Shown here: piece after piece, positions 40,372 through 48,388 of the stretch | Layout of the letters: each line of letters starts with the position of its first letter | Position numbering within the stretch: the first letter of the stretch is position 1 | Assembly (NCBI GenBank): GCA_002390675.1 | Contig: DGPZ01000197.1 | Location: 3,275-55,860 of the forward strand | Origin: Deltaproteobacteria bacterium UBA4427 | GTDB lineage: Bacteria > Myxococcota_A > UBA9160 > UBA4427 | Direction of reading: 5' to 3' | Length of the DNA: 52,586 nucleotides | Program-made: the position numbers and the translations under genes | Notes under the pieces: model-generated | What the model was told of the DNA's origin: nothing | The model's input: only the letters and a program-made list of their open reading frames with translations | Database searches by the model: none

Positions 40372-41736
40372 ATGTCCGGGGTGACCGACTCAATCCCGAT
40401 TGAGATGCCACAGCTGTCTGCTGGGCAGGATGAAGATGCGAGCGCAGGCGCGACGCTAGCGAGTTGGCTCGTGGCTGTCGGCGATCTCGTAGAACAGGGC
40501 GAGGTGGTCGCCGAGCTTGAGACGGACAAAGCGACCGTGGAGCTGGAAAGCCCGGTCGCCGGTCGCGTACTTGAGTTGATTGTCGCGGAAGGCACAGAGG
40601 GGGTCGTTCCCGGGACAGTGCTCGGTCTTCTTGCGTCGGACGAAGCTTCTGAGAATGCCTCGGCCGGTTCGGGAGACGGTGCTGCGTCTGCGTCTGCGTC
40701 TGTTTCCGCGGATATGGATTCGGGTGCCTCGGAGGAACCTGCGCCGCCTGCGAACACGCCACCAGAGTATTCTGGCTCAGTCGGCGAAAATGCAGACGCG
40801 CCTCGGTCGACTCCGCTCGCTCGGCGAGCGGCGGTTGCAAATGAAGTCGACTTGGCCGAGCTCGCAGGCACCGGGGCCGGGGGCCGCGTCGTCGAGGCTG
40901 ATGTGCTGCGAGCGGCTGGGCAGTCAGAGGGGGCTTCAGCTGTCGCGGCGAGCGAGGAGCAGCGGGCCTCAGCGCCGCTTGATTCGATTGCCTCAGCAGC
41001 CCCAGTTGTCGCATCGATCGATGAGAGTGTCGCTCTCGAAGAAGGGGTTCGCAGCGTGCGGTTGTCCACGATGCGCAAGACGATCGCGCGGCGAATGACC
41101 GAGTCGAAGCAGCAGGTTCCGCATTTCTATCTTCGCATGCGCGTGCGGATGGATGAAGTGGTGTCGGTGCGCGCGCGGCTGAACGAGCGGCTAGCGGCCG
41201 AGGGACGTGACATCAGAATTTCCGTGAACGACTTTGTGGTTCGCGCACTCGCTTTGGGGTTGCGTGATGTGCCGTCGGCGAACGTGCAATACGCAGGGGA
41301 CGCTATGCACGCCTTTGAGCGTGTCGATGTAAGCGTTGCGGTCGCGACAGATGGCGGACTCGTTACGCCCGTGATTCGGGACGCGGACCGAAAGGGCCTA
41401 ACGACATTGGCCGAAGAAGTAAAATTTCTGGCAGGCCTCGCGCGTGATGGCAAGCTTAAGCCTGAACAGTACCAGGGCGGAACGGCGACGATTTCGAATC
41501 TCGGAATGTACGGGATCGAGTCGGTGTACCCGATTCTAAATCCGCCACAGGCCTGCATTCTCGGGGTGGGAGCGGCGGAGGAACAAGCGGTCGTTGTCGA
41601 CGGCGAACTTCAGGTCGGGCGTGTCGCTTCGCTTACGTTGGCCGCGGATCATCGTGCCGTTGACGGAGCAGTTGGGGCGCAGCTTCTGGCTTCTGTGCGC
41701 GCGCGATTGATCGATCCGCTGGGCATGATGCTGTGA
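40372..41736 (+). CDS. pdhC: Second dihydrolipoamide acetyltransferase (PDH-type E2)
   Basis: A 454-residue E2 protein. Its N-terminal lipoyl domain (about 7-88) carries Lys53 in ETDKATVEL; an Ala/Ser-rich linker and an E1/E3-binding domain (about 144-183) follow. The catalytic domain (about 225-454) ends with His427 and Asp431 in DHRAVDG. The motif FxxxSxLGM..I..(V)YPILNPPQACILGVGA and KLKPEQYQGGTATISNLGM are those of the mitochondrial/alphaproteobacterial pyruvate dehydrogenase E2, unlike the AceF type at 28.3 kb. No E1 alpha/beta genes are next to it. lpdA follows after 79 bp and then lipA, giving an E2-E3-lipoate-synthase operon. A branched-chain or acetoin substrate cannot be excluded. 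Confidence 0.92.
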   Translation: MSGVTDSIPIEMPQLSAGQDEDASAGATLASWLVAVGDLVEQGEVVAELETDKATVELESPVAGRVLELIVAEGTEGVVPGTVLGLLASDEASENASAGSGDGAASASASVSADMDSGASEEPAPPANTPPEYSGSVGENADAPRSTPLARRAAVANEVDLAELAGTGAGGRVVEADVLRAAGQSEGASAVAASEEQRASAPLDSIASAAPVVASIDESVALEEGVRSVRLSTMRKTIARRMTESKQQVPHFYLRMRVRMDEVVSVRARLNERLAAEGRDIRISVNDFVVRALALGLRDVPSANVQYAGDAMHAFERVDVSVAVATDGGLVTPVIRDADRKGLTTLAEEVKFLAGLARDGKLKPEQYQGGTATISNLGMYGIESVYPILNPPQACILGVGAAEEQAVVVDGELQVGRVASLTLAADHRAVDGAVGAQLLASVRARLIDPLGMML

Positions 41737-41815
41737 ATAACGCGATCTGCGTCAAGCGTAGCGCGATGAAGACTAAGAGCCGGCCTACTCAGGGCGGCGT
41801 GAAAGGGTTTTGGGA

Positions 41816-43219
41816 ATGAGCAGCGAACGGTTTGATGTGGTGGTGATCGGAGGCGGACCAGGCGGGTATCCCGCAGCGATTCGCGCGCGCCAGCTCGGGT
41901 TGTCTGTGGCGCTGGTTGAACGCGAACATCTGGGCGGCGTTTGCCTTAATTGGGGCTGCATTCCGACGAAGGCACTGCTGCGAACTTCCGAGGTTCATCA
42001 TTTGATTCAGAGAGCGGATGATTTCGGCTTGAATGTCGAGGGCGTCTCGTTTGACCTAGCGAAGGTGGTGAAACGATCGCGGCAGGTCTCGAAGCGACTG
42101 AATACTGGCGTGAAAGCGCTGCTCAAGAAGAACCAGGTTACGGTCTTAGATGGTTTTGGGCGTTTGGCGGGGCCGGGGCGGGTCGCGGTGGAATCCGCGG
42201 ATGGATCGGTCTCCGAGATCGAAGCGGGCAGCATTATTTTGGCGACCGGCGCACGTGCACGTTCGCTCCCGGGACTCGAAGCGGACGGCAAACTGATCTG
42301 GGCGTACAGAGAAGCGATGGTTCCCAAGGAGATGCCTCGACGCTTGTTAGTTGTGGGGTCTGGTGCGATCGGGATCGAGTTTGCGAGCTTCTACAATGAC
42401 CTCGGGGCTGAGGTGACGGTCGTCGAAGCATTGCCGCGCATCCTGCCCGTCGAAGACGAAGAGATTTCGGGCATTGCCCATAAGCAATTTGAAAAGCAGG
42501 GCTTCACGATTCATGTGAACGCGACGGTCTCATCCCTTGAAAAGGGCGACGACGAGGTGACGGCGACGATCACGCCCGAGTCTGGCGAGGCAACGGTTGC
42601 GACTTTCGACCGCGTAATTCTGGCCGTCGGTATCGTTGGAAACGTCGAAAACCTGGGCCTAGAAGGTACCGGCGTCGAAGTTGATCGAACCCATATCGTG
42701 ACGAACGAGTGGACCGAGACCGGCGAAGCGGGGGTCTACGCGATCGGCGATGTTGCAGGGCCGCCGTGGCTTGCGCATAAGGCGACTCACGAAGGGATTC
42801 TTTGTGCGGATCGGATCGCGGGGAGCTCTGGGCTTCACCCTATGAAGCCTGAGCGCATTCCCGGGTGTACCTACTGTCGCCCGCAAATTGCGAGCGTTGG
42901 ATTGACCGAATCTGCGGCGAAGACAGCGGGTCGTGAGATCCGTATCGGGCGCTTTCCTTTCCGCGGCAATGGTAAGGCGATCGCCCTCGGCGAGATGGAA
43001 GGCGTTGTGAAAACGATCTTCGATGCTCGGACCGGGGAGCTTCTCGGGGCGCATATGATCGGCGCCGAAGTGACGGAGCTCATTCAGGGCTTCGTTGTGG
43101 CTATGAACTTGGAGACCACGGAAGCGGATTTGATGCACAGCGTCTTCCCTCATCCGACCCTTTCCGAAATGATGCACGAGTCGACCCTCGATGCTTACGA
43201 TCAAGCAATTCACATTTAG
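41816..43219 (+). CDS. lpdA: Dihydrolipoamide dehydrogenase (E3)
   Basis: A 467-residue FAD/NAD flavoprotein that reoxidises dihydrolipoamide in oxo-acid dehydrogenase complexes. The FAD motif GGGPGGYPA sits near residue 12, where most family members have GGGPGGYVA. The redox disulfide is Cys43-Cys48 in GGVCLNWGCIPTK, the NAD motif is GSGAIGIEFAS, and the C-terminal catalytic dyad is His446-Glu451 in HPTLSE. The ATG at 41816 has an AAAGGG about eight bases upstream; a TTG two codons earlier is less likely. It follows pdhC and precedes lipA, and probably serves both E2 proteins of the window. Confidence 0.96.
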   Translation: MSSERFDVVVIGGGPGGYPAAIRARQLGLSVALVEREHLGGVCLNWGCIPTKALLRTSEVHHLIQRADDFGLNVEGVSFDLAKVVKRSRQVSKRLNTGVKALLKKNQVTVLDGFGRLAGPGRVAVESADGSVSEIEAGSIILATGARARSLPGLEADGKLIWAYREAMVPKEMPRRLLVVGSGAIGIEFASFYNDLGAEVTVVEALPRILPVEDEEISGIAHKQFEKQGFTIHVNATVSSLEKGDDEVTATITPESGEATVATFDRVILAVGIVGNVENLGLEGTGVEVDRTHIVTNEWTETGEAGVYAIGDVAGPPWLAHKATHEGILCADRIAGSSGLHPMKPERIPGCTYCRPQIASVGLTESAAKTAGREIRIGRFPFRGNGKAIALGEMEGVVKTIFDARTGELLGAHMIGAEVTELIQGFVVAMNLETTEADLMHSVFPHPTLSEMMHESTLDAYDQAIHI

Positions 43220-43249
43220 ACGGGATTTGGTTCGCTTAGGCTAAAGCCC

Positions 43250-44215
43250 GTGAACTTCGAGTCAAGAACGGTAGACGACGTTATGTCCGATCAGCTTTTA
43301 CAGATTCAAGGAGTCGACTCTAAGGACGGCGAATTGCCGCGACCTCCGTGGATCCGCGTGCGACTTTCCGCGAACGACAAGGTCGAAGAGACGCGGGCGC
43401 TGATGCGGAGGCTCAAACTCAACACGGTTTGCGAAGAAGCGGCTTGTCCTAATCTTTCCGAGTGTTGGGCGGATAGGCACGCGACTGTGATGATCTTGGG
43501 GTCGGTCTGTACTCGGGCGTGCGCATTCTGCAACGTGGATACAGGCAAGCCGGATGCGGTAGATCCCAACGAGCCGGCGCACCTTGCTCACGCAGTCGCT
43601 GAACTAGGACTGCAGCACGTCGTAATCACTTCTGTCGATCGAGACGATCTCGTCGAAGGCGGCGCGAATCAATTCGCTGAATCGATTGCGAAGATTCGTG
43701 CGCTCGCTCCCGCCACGACGATTGAAGTACTGACCCCTGATTTTAGGCGCAAGCCTGAGGCGCTTGGGATCGTGATCGCTGCGCAGCCCGATGTTTATAA
43801 TCACAACCTAGAGACAGTCCCTAGGCTCTATAAACGCGTTCGTCCTGGCGCCGACTATCAGCATTCCCTCGGACAGCTCGCGAAGGCGAAGCGACTGCGC
43901 CCGGAGACGTTCACTAAGAGCGGGATCATGGTTGGCCTGGGCGAGGAGCGCGATGAAATCCGCCAGGTGATGGATGATCTACGTGCTTCAGAGGTCGACT
44001 TCCTCACGGTTGGCCAATACCTAAGGCCTACGCCTAAGCACGCCCGCGTCGAACGCTACATGCCGCCCGAAGAATTCGCGGAAGTTCGCGCAGAGGCTAC
44101 GGAGCGAGGCTTCCTCGTCGTCTCCGCTACTCCGCTCACCCGCTCGTCGTATCACGCGGAGGCAGATTTCAGGCGCTTGCAGGCCGCTCGCGCAGAGCAG
44201 CTCGCCGAACGCTAA
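43250..44215 (+). CDS. lipA: Lipoyl synthase LipA
   Basis: A 321-residue radical-SAM enzyme that inserts two sulfur atoms into protein-bound octanoate to make lipoate on E2 and GcvH. It has both [4Fe-4S] clusters: the auxiliary CEEAACPNLSEC (Cys61, 66, 72) and the radical-SAM CTRACAFC (Cys87, 91, 94). The conserved C-terminal RSSY serine that ligates the auxiliary cluster is also present. The start is a GTG without a clear Shine-Dalgarno; the ATG at 43283, 11 codons later, is a good alternative and would still keep all motifs. It is the last gene of the pdhC-lpdA-lipA unit, placing lipoate assembly with its users. lipB is not in the window. Confidence 0.95.
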   Translation: MNFESRTVDDVMSDQLLQIQGVDSKDGELPRPPWIRVRLSANDKVEETRALMRRLKLNTVCEEAACPNLSECWADRHATVMILGSVCTRACAFCNVDTGKPDAVDPNEPAHLAHAVAELGLQHVVITSVDRDDLVEGGANQFAESIAKIRALAPATTIEVLTPDFRRKPEALGIVIAAQPDVYNHNLETVPRLYKRVRPGADYQHSLGQLAKAKRLRPETFTKSGIMVGLGEERDEIRQVMDDLRASEVDFLTVGQYLRPTPKHARVERYMPPEEFAEVRAEATERGFLVVSATPLTRSSYHAEADFRRLQAARAEQLAER

Positions 44216-44309
44216 GTTGCGGCCCTGTCCATGTTGCCGGAGAACAGATCCTCGCGGCCCGTGAGCGGTTGTTAGTTCATATGCGGCTGGTGGGTGGTTC
44301 TAGTACATG

Positions 44310-44328
44310 GGTCTAAAGGTGCAGACCT
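44310..44328. other. Weak hairpin at the end of the GNAT gene, convergent with lipA
   Basis: GGTCT at 44310-44314 pairs with AGACC at 44323-44327 around an 8-base loop, reaching the stop of the minus-strand GNAT gene. No T-run follows. The 111-bp lipA/GNAT gap otherwise holds nothing I can support. Confidence 0.25.
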
Positions 44329-45538
44329 AAACGGATTCTGTTGAGTCGGGATCCTTGGGGGGCTGCGCGCTTGCGCCTTCGGTCGTCGCCTTGAGCGCAC
44401 TGTTTTGTTGGTACCAATCGATCGTGCTCTCCGCATGATCGCGTTCGCTTTCAAGGAAGCGTTCGACCGCATGTCCGAGGCGTGGATCAGCCACGTAATG
44501 TGAGCTGTAAGTCGGTTGCGCATCGAATCCGCGAACCTGCTTGTACTCGCCTCCTGCCCCGGGCTCGAAGCGGGCGAGACCGCGCTCGATGCAGTGCTCG
44601 ACGGCGGCGTAGTAACAGACGTTGAAGTGGAGGTGGCGAACCATGCGGGTCGCGCCCCAATAGCGTCCGTAGAGCGCGTCACCCTTTTCGACGTTGAGGG
44701 TTCCCGCGATCATCTCGCCCTCGTGCTCCGCGATCACAAGGCAGAGGCGGTTGCGGAAGCGCTCAATCAGGAGTTCGAAGACTTTGCGGTTTAGGTACTG
44801 CCGGCCCCAGGCTCTCGATTCGATCGTTTCGAGATAGAAGCGGAACATCGGCTCGACTAAGTCCTCTGTGATGTCATCCCCCGTGTAGGTACGGATAGTG
44901 ACACCCTGCTTCTCCATCTCGCGGCGTTCGCGACGGACCTGATTGCGTCGCTTACTCCGAAAAGCGCCGAGGTAATCCTCGAAGGTCTCATAGCCATCGT
45001 TCAGCCAGTGGTATTGGAGACCGACGCGGGTATGGAAGCCGACTTCCGTCAGCGCTTCGGCTTCCTCGGGCTGACAGAAGTTGATGTGGACACTCGAAAG
45101 ATCGTTGGCCTTGCAGATCTCTTTCAGTGCACTGGCCAGGCGTTCGATCCAAAGGGTTCTGTCGCGGCCGTAGGCGACGAGGAAACGCGCTCCGGGGACA
45201 GGTGAGAAGGGCACTCCGACCAGGAGCTTGGGGTAGTAGTTGATGCCTGCGCGGTGTGCCGCATCCGCCCAGCTGTAGTCGAAGACGAACTCACCCTCAC
45301 TATTTGATTTTACATAGAGCGGGCACGCGGCGACGATTTCACCGTCTTCGCGGGCGACCAATGGGCGGGCGTCCCAACCGGACTCCGGGTCTAGTGCGCC
45401 GGCCTCTTCAAGAGAAGCGAGAAACGCCCATTCTAGGAAAGGCGATTCGTTTCCGACGAGTTTGTCCCATTCTGCCTGGGGCAGACTGGAAACGCCGTCT
45501 TCGAGCTGGATTGTGAGCTTGGGTGCCTCGTCGGACAT
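44327..45538 (-). CDS. FemAB-like / DUF482 GNAT-superfamily protein
   Basis: A 403-residue protein of the PF04339-type family (GNAT fold related to FemAB peptidoglycan-bridge transferases, sometimes named peptidogalycan-recognition). Diagnostic stretches are SPFLEWAFLASLEEAGA near the start, VFDYSWADAAHRAGINYYPKL, the basic linker FRSKRRNQVRRERREMEKQG and the late GGEYKQVRGFDAQPTYSSHYV. Two GNAT-like halves are expected. Substrate unknown; cell-envelope acyl/aminoacyl transfer is only an analogy. I start at the ATG at 45538, where the family begins; the 136 in-frame codons further upstream overlap the region around clpS and are not coding. It faces clpS divergently across 60 bp. Confidence 0.83.
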   Translation of the reverse strand: MSDEAPKLTIQLEDGVSSLPQAEWDKLVGNESPFLEWAFLASLEEAGALDPESGWDARPLVAREDGEIVAACPLYVKSNSEGEFVFDYSWADAAHRAGINYYPKLLVGVPFSPVPGARFLVAYGRDRTLWIERLASALKEICKANDLSSVHINFCQPEEAEALTEVGFHTRVGLQYHWLNDGYETFEDYLGAFRSKRRNQVRRERREMEKQGVTIRTYTGDDITEDLVEPMFRFYLETIESRAWGRQYLNRKVFELLIERFRNRLCLVIAEHEGEMIAGTLNVEKGDALYGRYWGATRMVRHLHFNVCYYAAVEHCIERGLARFEPGAGGEYKQVRGFDAQPTYSSHYVADPRLGHAVERFLESERDHAESTIDWYQQNSALKATTEGASAQPPKDPDSTESV

Positions 45539-45598
45539 TAGCACTCGAGTGTAGCCGCTCTTCTTGGCGCTGCGTGCAGTGCTTTCGATCGGAGCTGC

Positions 45599-46000
45599 AT
45601 GGAGGCTTGTGGGAAGGCTATGCTCTGTGCGATGGAAACCATTGAGCGAATGGCCGGTCCCGAAGATGGCGGCAAGCCCCCCCCAACCCTTGATCCCTCT
45701 AAGGAGCGCGACCAAGGGGTTGCGACGAAGGAGCGTTCGAAGTCTGCTCGGCCGCCGCGATTCAAGGTGCTGCTCTACAACGACAACTACACACCTATGG
45801 AGTTTGTCGTTCAGATCCTCGAAAAAGTCTTTGGAAAGAGCCCCGCAGCTGCGACGCAGATCATGTTGCAGATTCATCGTGCCGGAATGGGTGTGGGTGG
45901 GGTCTACGTGTTGGAAGTTGCCGAGACAAAATCGGCGACGGTGCATCGAATGGCCGAAGAGCGGGGATACCCGCTGCGGTCGGGAGTGGAGAAGGAATGA
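45599..46000 (+). CDS. clpS: ClpS adaptor of ClpA (N-end rule)
   Basis: A 133-residue adaptor that delivers proteins with N-terminal Leu, Phe, Trp or Tyr to ClpAP. The folded core begins at about 53 and contains the binding-pocket residues Asn61-Asp62 in LYNDNYTPMEF and His93 in QIHRAGMGVGGVYVLEVAE; the second Asp of the usual NDD is Asn here. The first 50 residues are a long, flexible, Pro/Lys-rich tail (E. coli ClpS has about 25), containing a run of eight C bases at 45677-45684. Several Met codons (residues 1, 8, 12, 18) make the start uncertain. The TGA stop overlaps the clpA ATG (ATGA), coupling the two genes. Confidence 0.93.
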   Translation: MEACGKAMLCAMETIERMAGPEDGGKPPPTLDPSKERDQGVATKERSKSARPPRFKVLLYNDNYTPMEFVVQILEKVFGKSPAAATQIMLQIHRAGMGVGGVYVLEVAETKSATVHRMAEERGYPLRSGVEKE

Positions 46001-48249
46001 GTTCCATCGGCCGCGATCTTCAGCTCACGCTGCAGGCGGCGTATCGAGAAGCGGAGTCGAGGCGTCACGCGTACTTGACCGTTGAGCATTTGCTCTACGC
46101 CCTGATTCATAACGAGGAAGGGGCGCAGATCCTGCTCCATGCGGGTGCGGACTTGGGCCGACTGCGCGCGGACCTCGAACGATTCTTTGATGAGGATCTC
46201 GAAAGCGTGCCCGGAGATGACCCGGTCGAAACGGCACAGACCCTCGCGTTTCACCGCGTGGTTCAGACGGCAGTCGATCATACGCAGAGTGCTGAGAAGG
46301 AAGAAGTGGAGGTCGGGGATCTCCTTGTGGCGATCTTCAATGAACCCGACGCGCATTCGATGACTTTGCTCCGAGCGCAGGGCGTCTCGCGCCTCGACTT
46401 GCTTCGCTACATCAGTCACGGCGAGTCGAAGCTCGGCGACGACTCGTTCAGTGTAGAAGGCGGCGCCGCTCCTATGATGGGCGGAGATGAGTCCGAAGGC
46501 GTCCCGGCAGATCCGCTCGGCGCTTTCGCGACGAACTTGACGGAGCGCGCCGCGAAGGGCGAACTCGATCCCCTGATCGGGCGCGGTCCGGAGCTGGATC
46601 GCGCGATTCATATCTTGGCGCGGCGTCGAAAGAATAATCCGATCTTTGTCGGCGAGACTGGAGTCGGAAAGACGGCCCTCGCTGAAGGCCTAGCGCTGCG
46701 CATTCATGAAGGCCGCGTGCCAGAGGATCTCGAGAGCACGGAGATTCATTCTCTCGACCTAGGGGCCTTGCTTGCCGGTACGCGCTACCGAGGCGACTTC
46801 GAAGCACGCTTTAAGGCGCTCTTGTCTGCGCTTCAAGAACGTAAAAACTTCATTCTTTTCATCGACGAGATTCACACGATTCTCGGGGCGGGCTCCGCGC
46901 AGGGAACGACGGTTGATGCTTCGAATCTTCTTAAGCCGGGTCTTGCTGATGGCACGCTGCGGTGCATGGGCTCGACGACCTATCAGGAGTATCGGCACTT
47001 TGAGCGCGACCGCGCGCTTGCGCGTCGTTTCCAGAAGATCGATGTCGGAGAGCCGACGCCGGAAGAATGCGTTCGGATCTTGAAGGGGCTTGCGCCTCGT
47101 TATGAAGATCATCACGGTGTGCACTACACGGGCCCAGCGCTTAAATCCTGCGTCGATTTGGCCGTTAGGCATCTGAATGATCGGTTCCTGCCGGATAAGG
47201 CGATCGATGTGTTAGATGAGGCCGGTGCCGCGGTTCGACTTCGCCCGACGGGGAAGAAACGGCGAACTGTGGGGGTGAGGGATATCGAGCGAACTGTCGC
47301 GCGAATGGCGCGTGTGCCGCTTGAAACGGCGGTGTCCGAAGACTCTGCGCGGCTTGAGCGGCTTGAGTCGGATCTCAAGGCGGTCGTCTTTGGTCAGAAT
47401 GCCGCGGTCGAGACGGTTGCGAATGCGATCAAGCGAGCTCGTGCAGGGATGGGGAGTCCCGAGAAACCGACGGGATCGTTTCTCTTCGCGGGCCCGACAG
47501 GGGTCGGCAAGACCGAGCTTGCGAAGCAGCTCGCCGAGACATTAGGTGTTCCTTTCCTGCGTTTCGACATGAGCGAGTACATGGAGAAGCACTCCGTCTC
47601 ACGTTTGATTGGCGCGCCTCCAGGCTATGTCGGCTACGACCAGGGGGGACAGCTGATCGAGCAGATCCGCAAACATCCATATGCGGTGCTGTTGTTGGAT
47701 GAAATTGAAAAGGCGCATTCAGACGTGTTTGATGTGCTGCTTCAGGTGATGGACCACGCGACGCTGACCGATAACCAGGGGCGCGAGGCTGATTTCCGAC
47801 ACGTGACTCTGATCATGACCTCTAACGCAGGTGCGCGAGAAATGTCGGCGCGGGCGATTGGGTTCACAGACGGCAAACGCGGAGACGGGAACCAGGAGAT
47901 CGAAAAAATCTTCAGCCCCGAGTTCCGCAATCGTCTGGACGAGATCGTACGCTTTGATGCCTTGGCCTCTGAGGTGATGGAAAAGGTCGTCGGCAAGTTC
48001 ATTGTTGAACTCGAAGCGCAGCTGGCGGAACGAAAGATCAAGATCGAACTCAGCCCCGCGGCTCGGAAGCGACTCGCCGAGAAGGGCTATGACCCCGATT
48101 TCGGCGCACGGCCATTGGGTCGCCTGATTCAACAGAAAATTAAGAACCCGCTCACGGACGAGGTGCTCTTCGGCAAGCTGAAGGGCGGCGGTCATGTCGT
48201 CGTCGACGTGGATGAGTCGGGAGACTTTGCGTTTGTTTACCCCGATTAA
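45997..48249 (+). CDS. clpA: ClpA, ATPase subunit of ClpAP protease
   Basis: A 750-residue AAA+ unfoldase. It has an N-terminal Clp repeat domain (about 1-140) to which ClpS docks, ATPase module 1 with GETGVGKT (Lys225), and ATPase module 2 with GPTGVGKT (Lys505). There is no long coiled-coil middle domain, which separates it from ClpB. The ClpP-docking tripeptide IGF (621-623) is present, so it should work with ClpP, whose gene is not here. Length matches E. coli ClpA (758). Its ATG lies in the ATGA overlap with clpS. About 139 bp of spacer follow before the acyl-CoA synthetase, with no strong hairpin. Confidence 0.97.
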   Translation: MSSIGRDLQLTLQAAYREAESRRHAYLTVEHLLYALIHNEEGAQILLHAGADLGRLRADLERFFDEDLESVPGDDPVETAQTLAFHRVVQTAVDHTQSAEKEEVEVGDLLVAIFNEPDAHSMTLLRAQGVSRLDLLRYISHGESKLGDDSFSVEGGAAPMMGGDESEGVPADPLGAFATNLTERAAKGELDPLIGRGPELDRAIHILARRRKNNPIFVGETGVGKTALAEGLALRIHEGRVPEDLESTEIHSLDLGALLAGTRYRGDFEARFKALLSALQERKNFILFIDEIHTILGAGSAQGTTVDASNLLKPGLADGTLRCMGSTTYQEYRHFERDRALARRFQKIDVGEPTPEECVRILKGLAPRYEDHHGVHYTGPALKSCVDLAVRHLNDRFLPDKAIDVLDEAGAAVRLRPTGKKRRTVGVRDIERTVARMARVPLETAVSEDSARLERLESDLKAVVFGQNAAVETVANAIKRARAGMGSPEKPTGSFLFAGPTGVGKTELAKQLAETLGVPFLRFDMSEYMEKHSVSRLIGAPPGYVGYDQGGQLIEQIRKHPYAVLLLDEIEKAHSDVFDVLLQVMDHATLTDNQGREADFRHVTLIMTSNAGAREMSARAIGFTDGKRGDGNQEIEKIFSPEFRNRLDEIVRFDALASEVMEKVVGKFIVELEAQLAERKIKIELSPAARKRLAEKGYDPDFGARPLGRLIQQKIKNPLTDEVLFGKLKGGGHVVVDVDESGDFAFVYPD

Positions 48250-48388
48250 AAGGCCCGATTAATATTCCAGACTGAGCGGCCGAATTTACGCCCCAACCGA
48301 ACGGGTTGCCTGACTGGCTCGGACGAGCGCCGGGCTGAATCCGGAGCGTGCTTGGGCAAGGGCGGAAAAGATCGAACGGGGGAGCTGC

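Noticed and set aside
45539..45946. N-terminal extension of the FemAB-like GNAT protein by 136 codons
   Set aside because: The extension would run antisense across clpS, has no ribosome-binding site, and the family begins at the MSDEAPK start at 45538.
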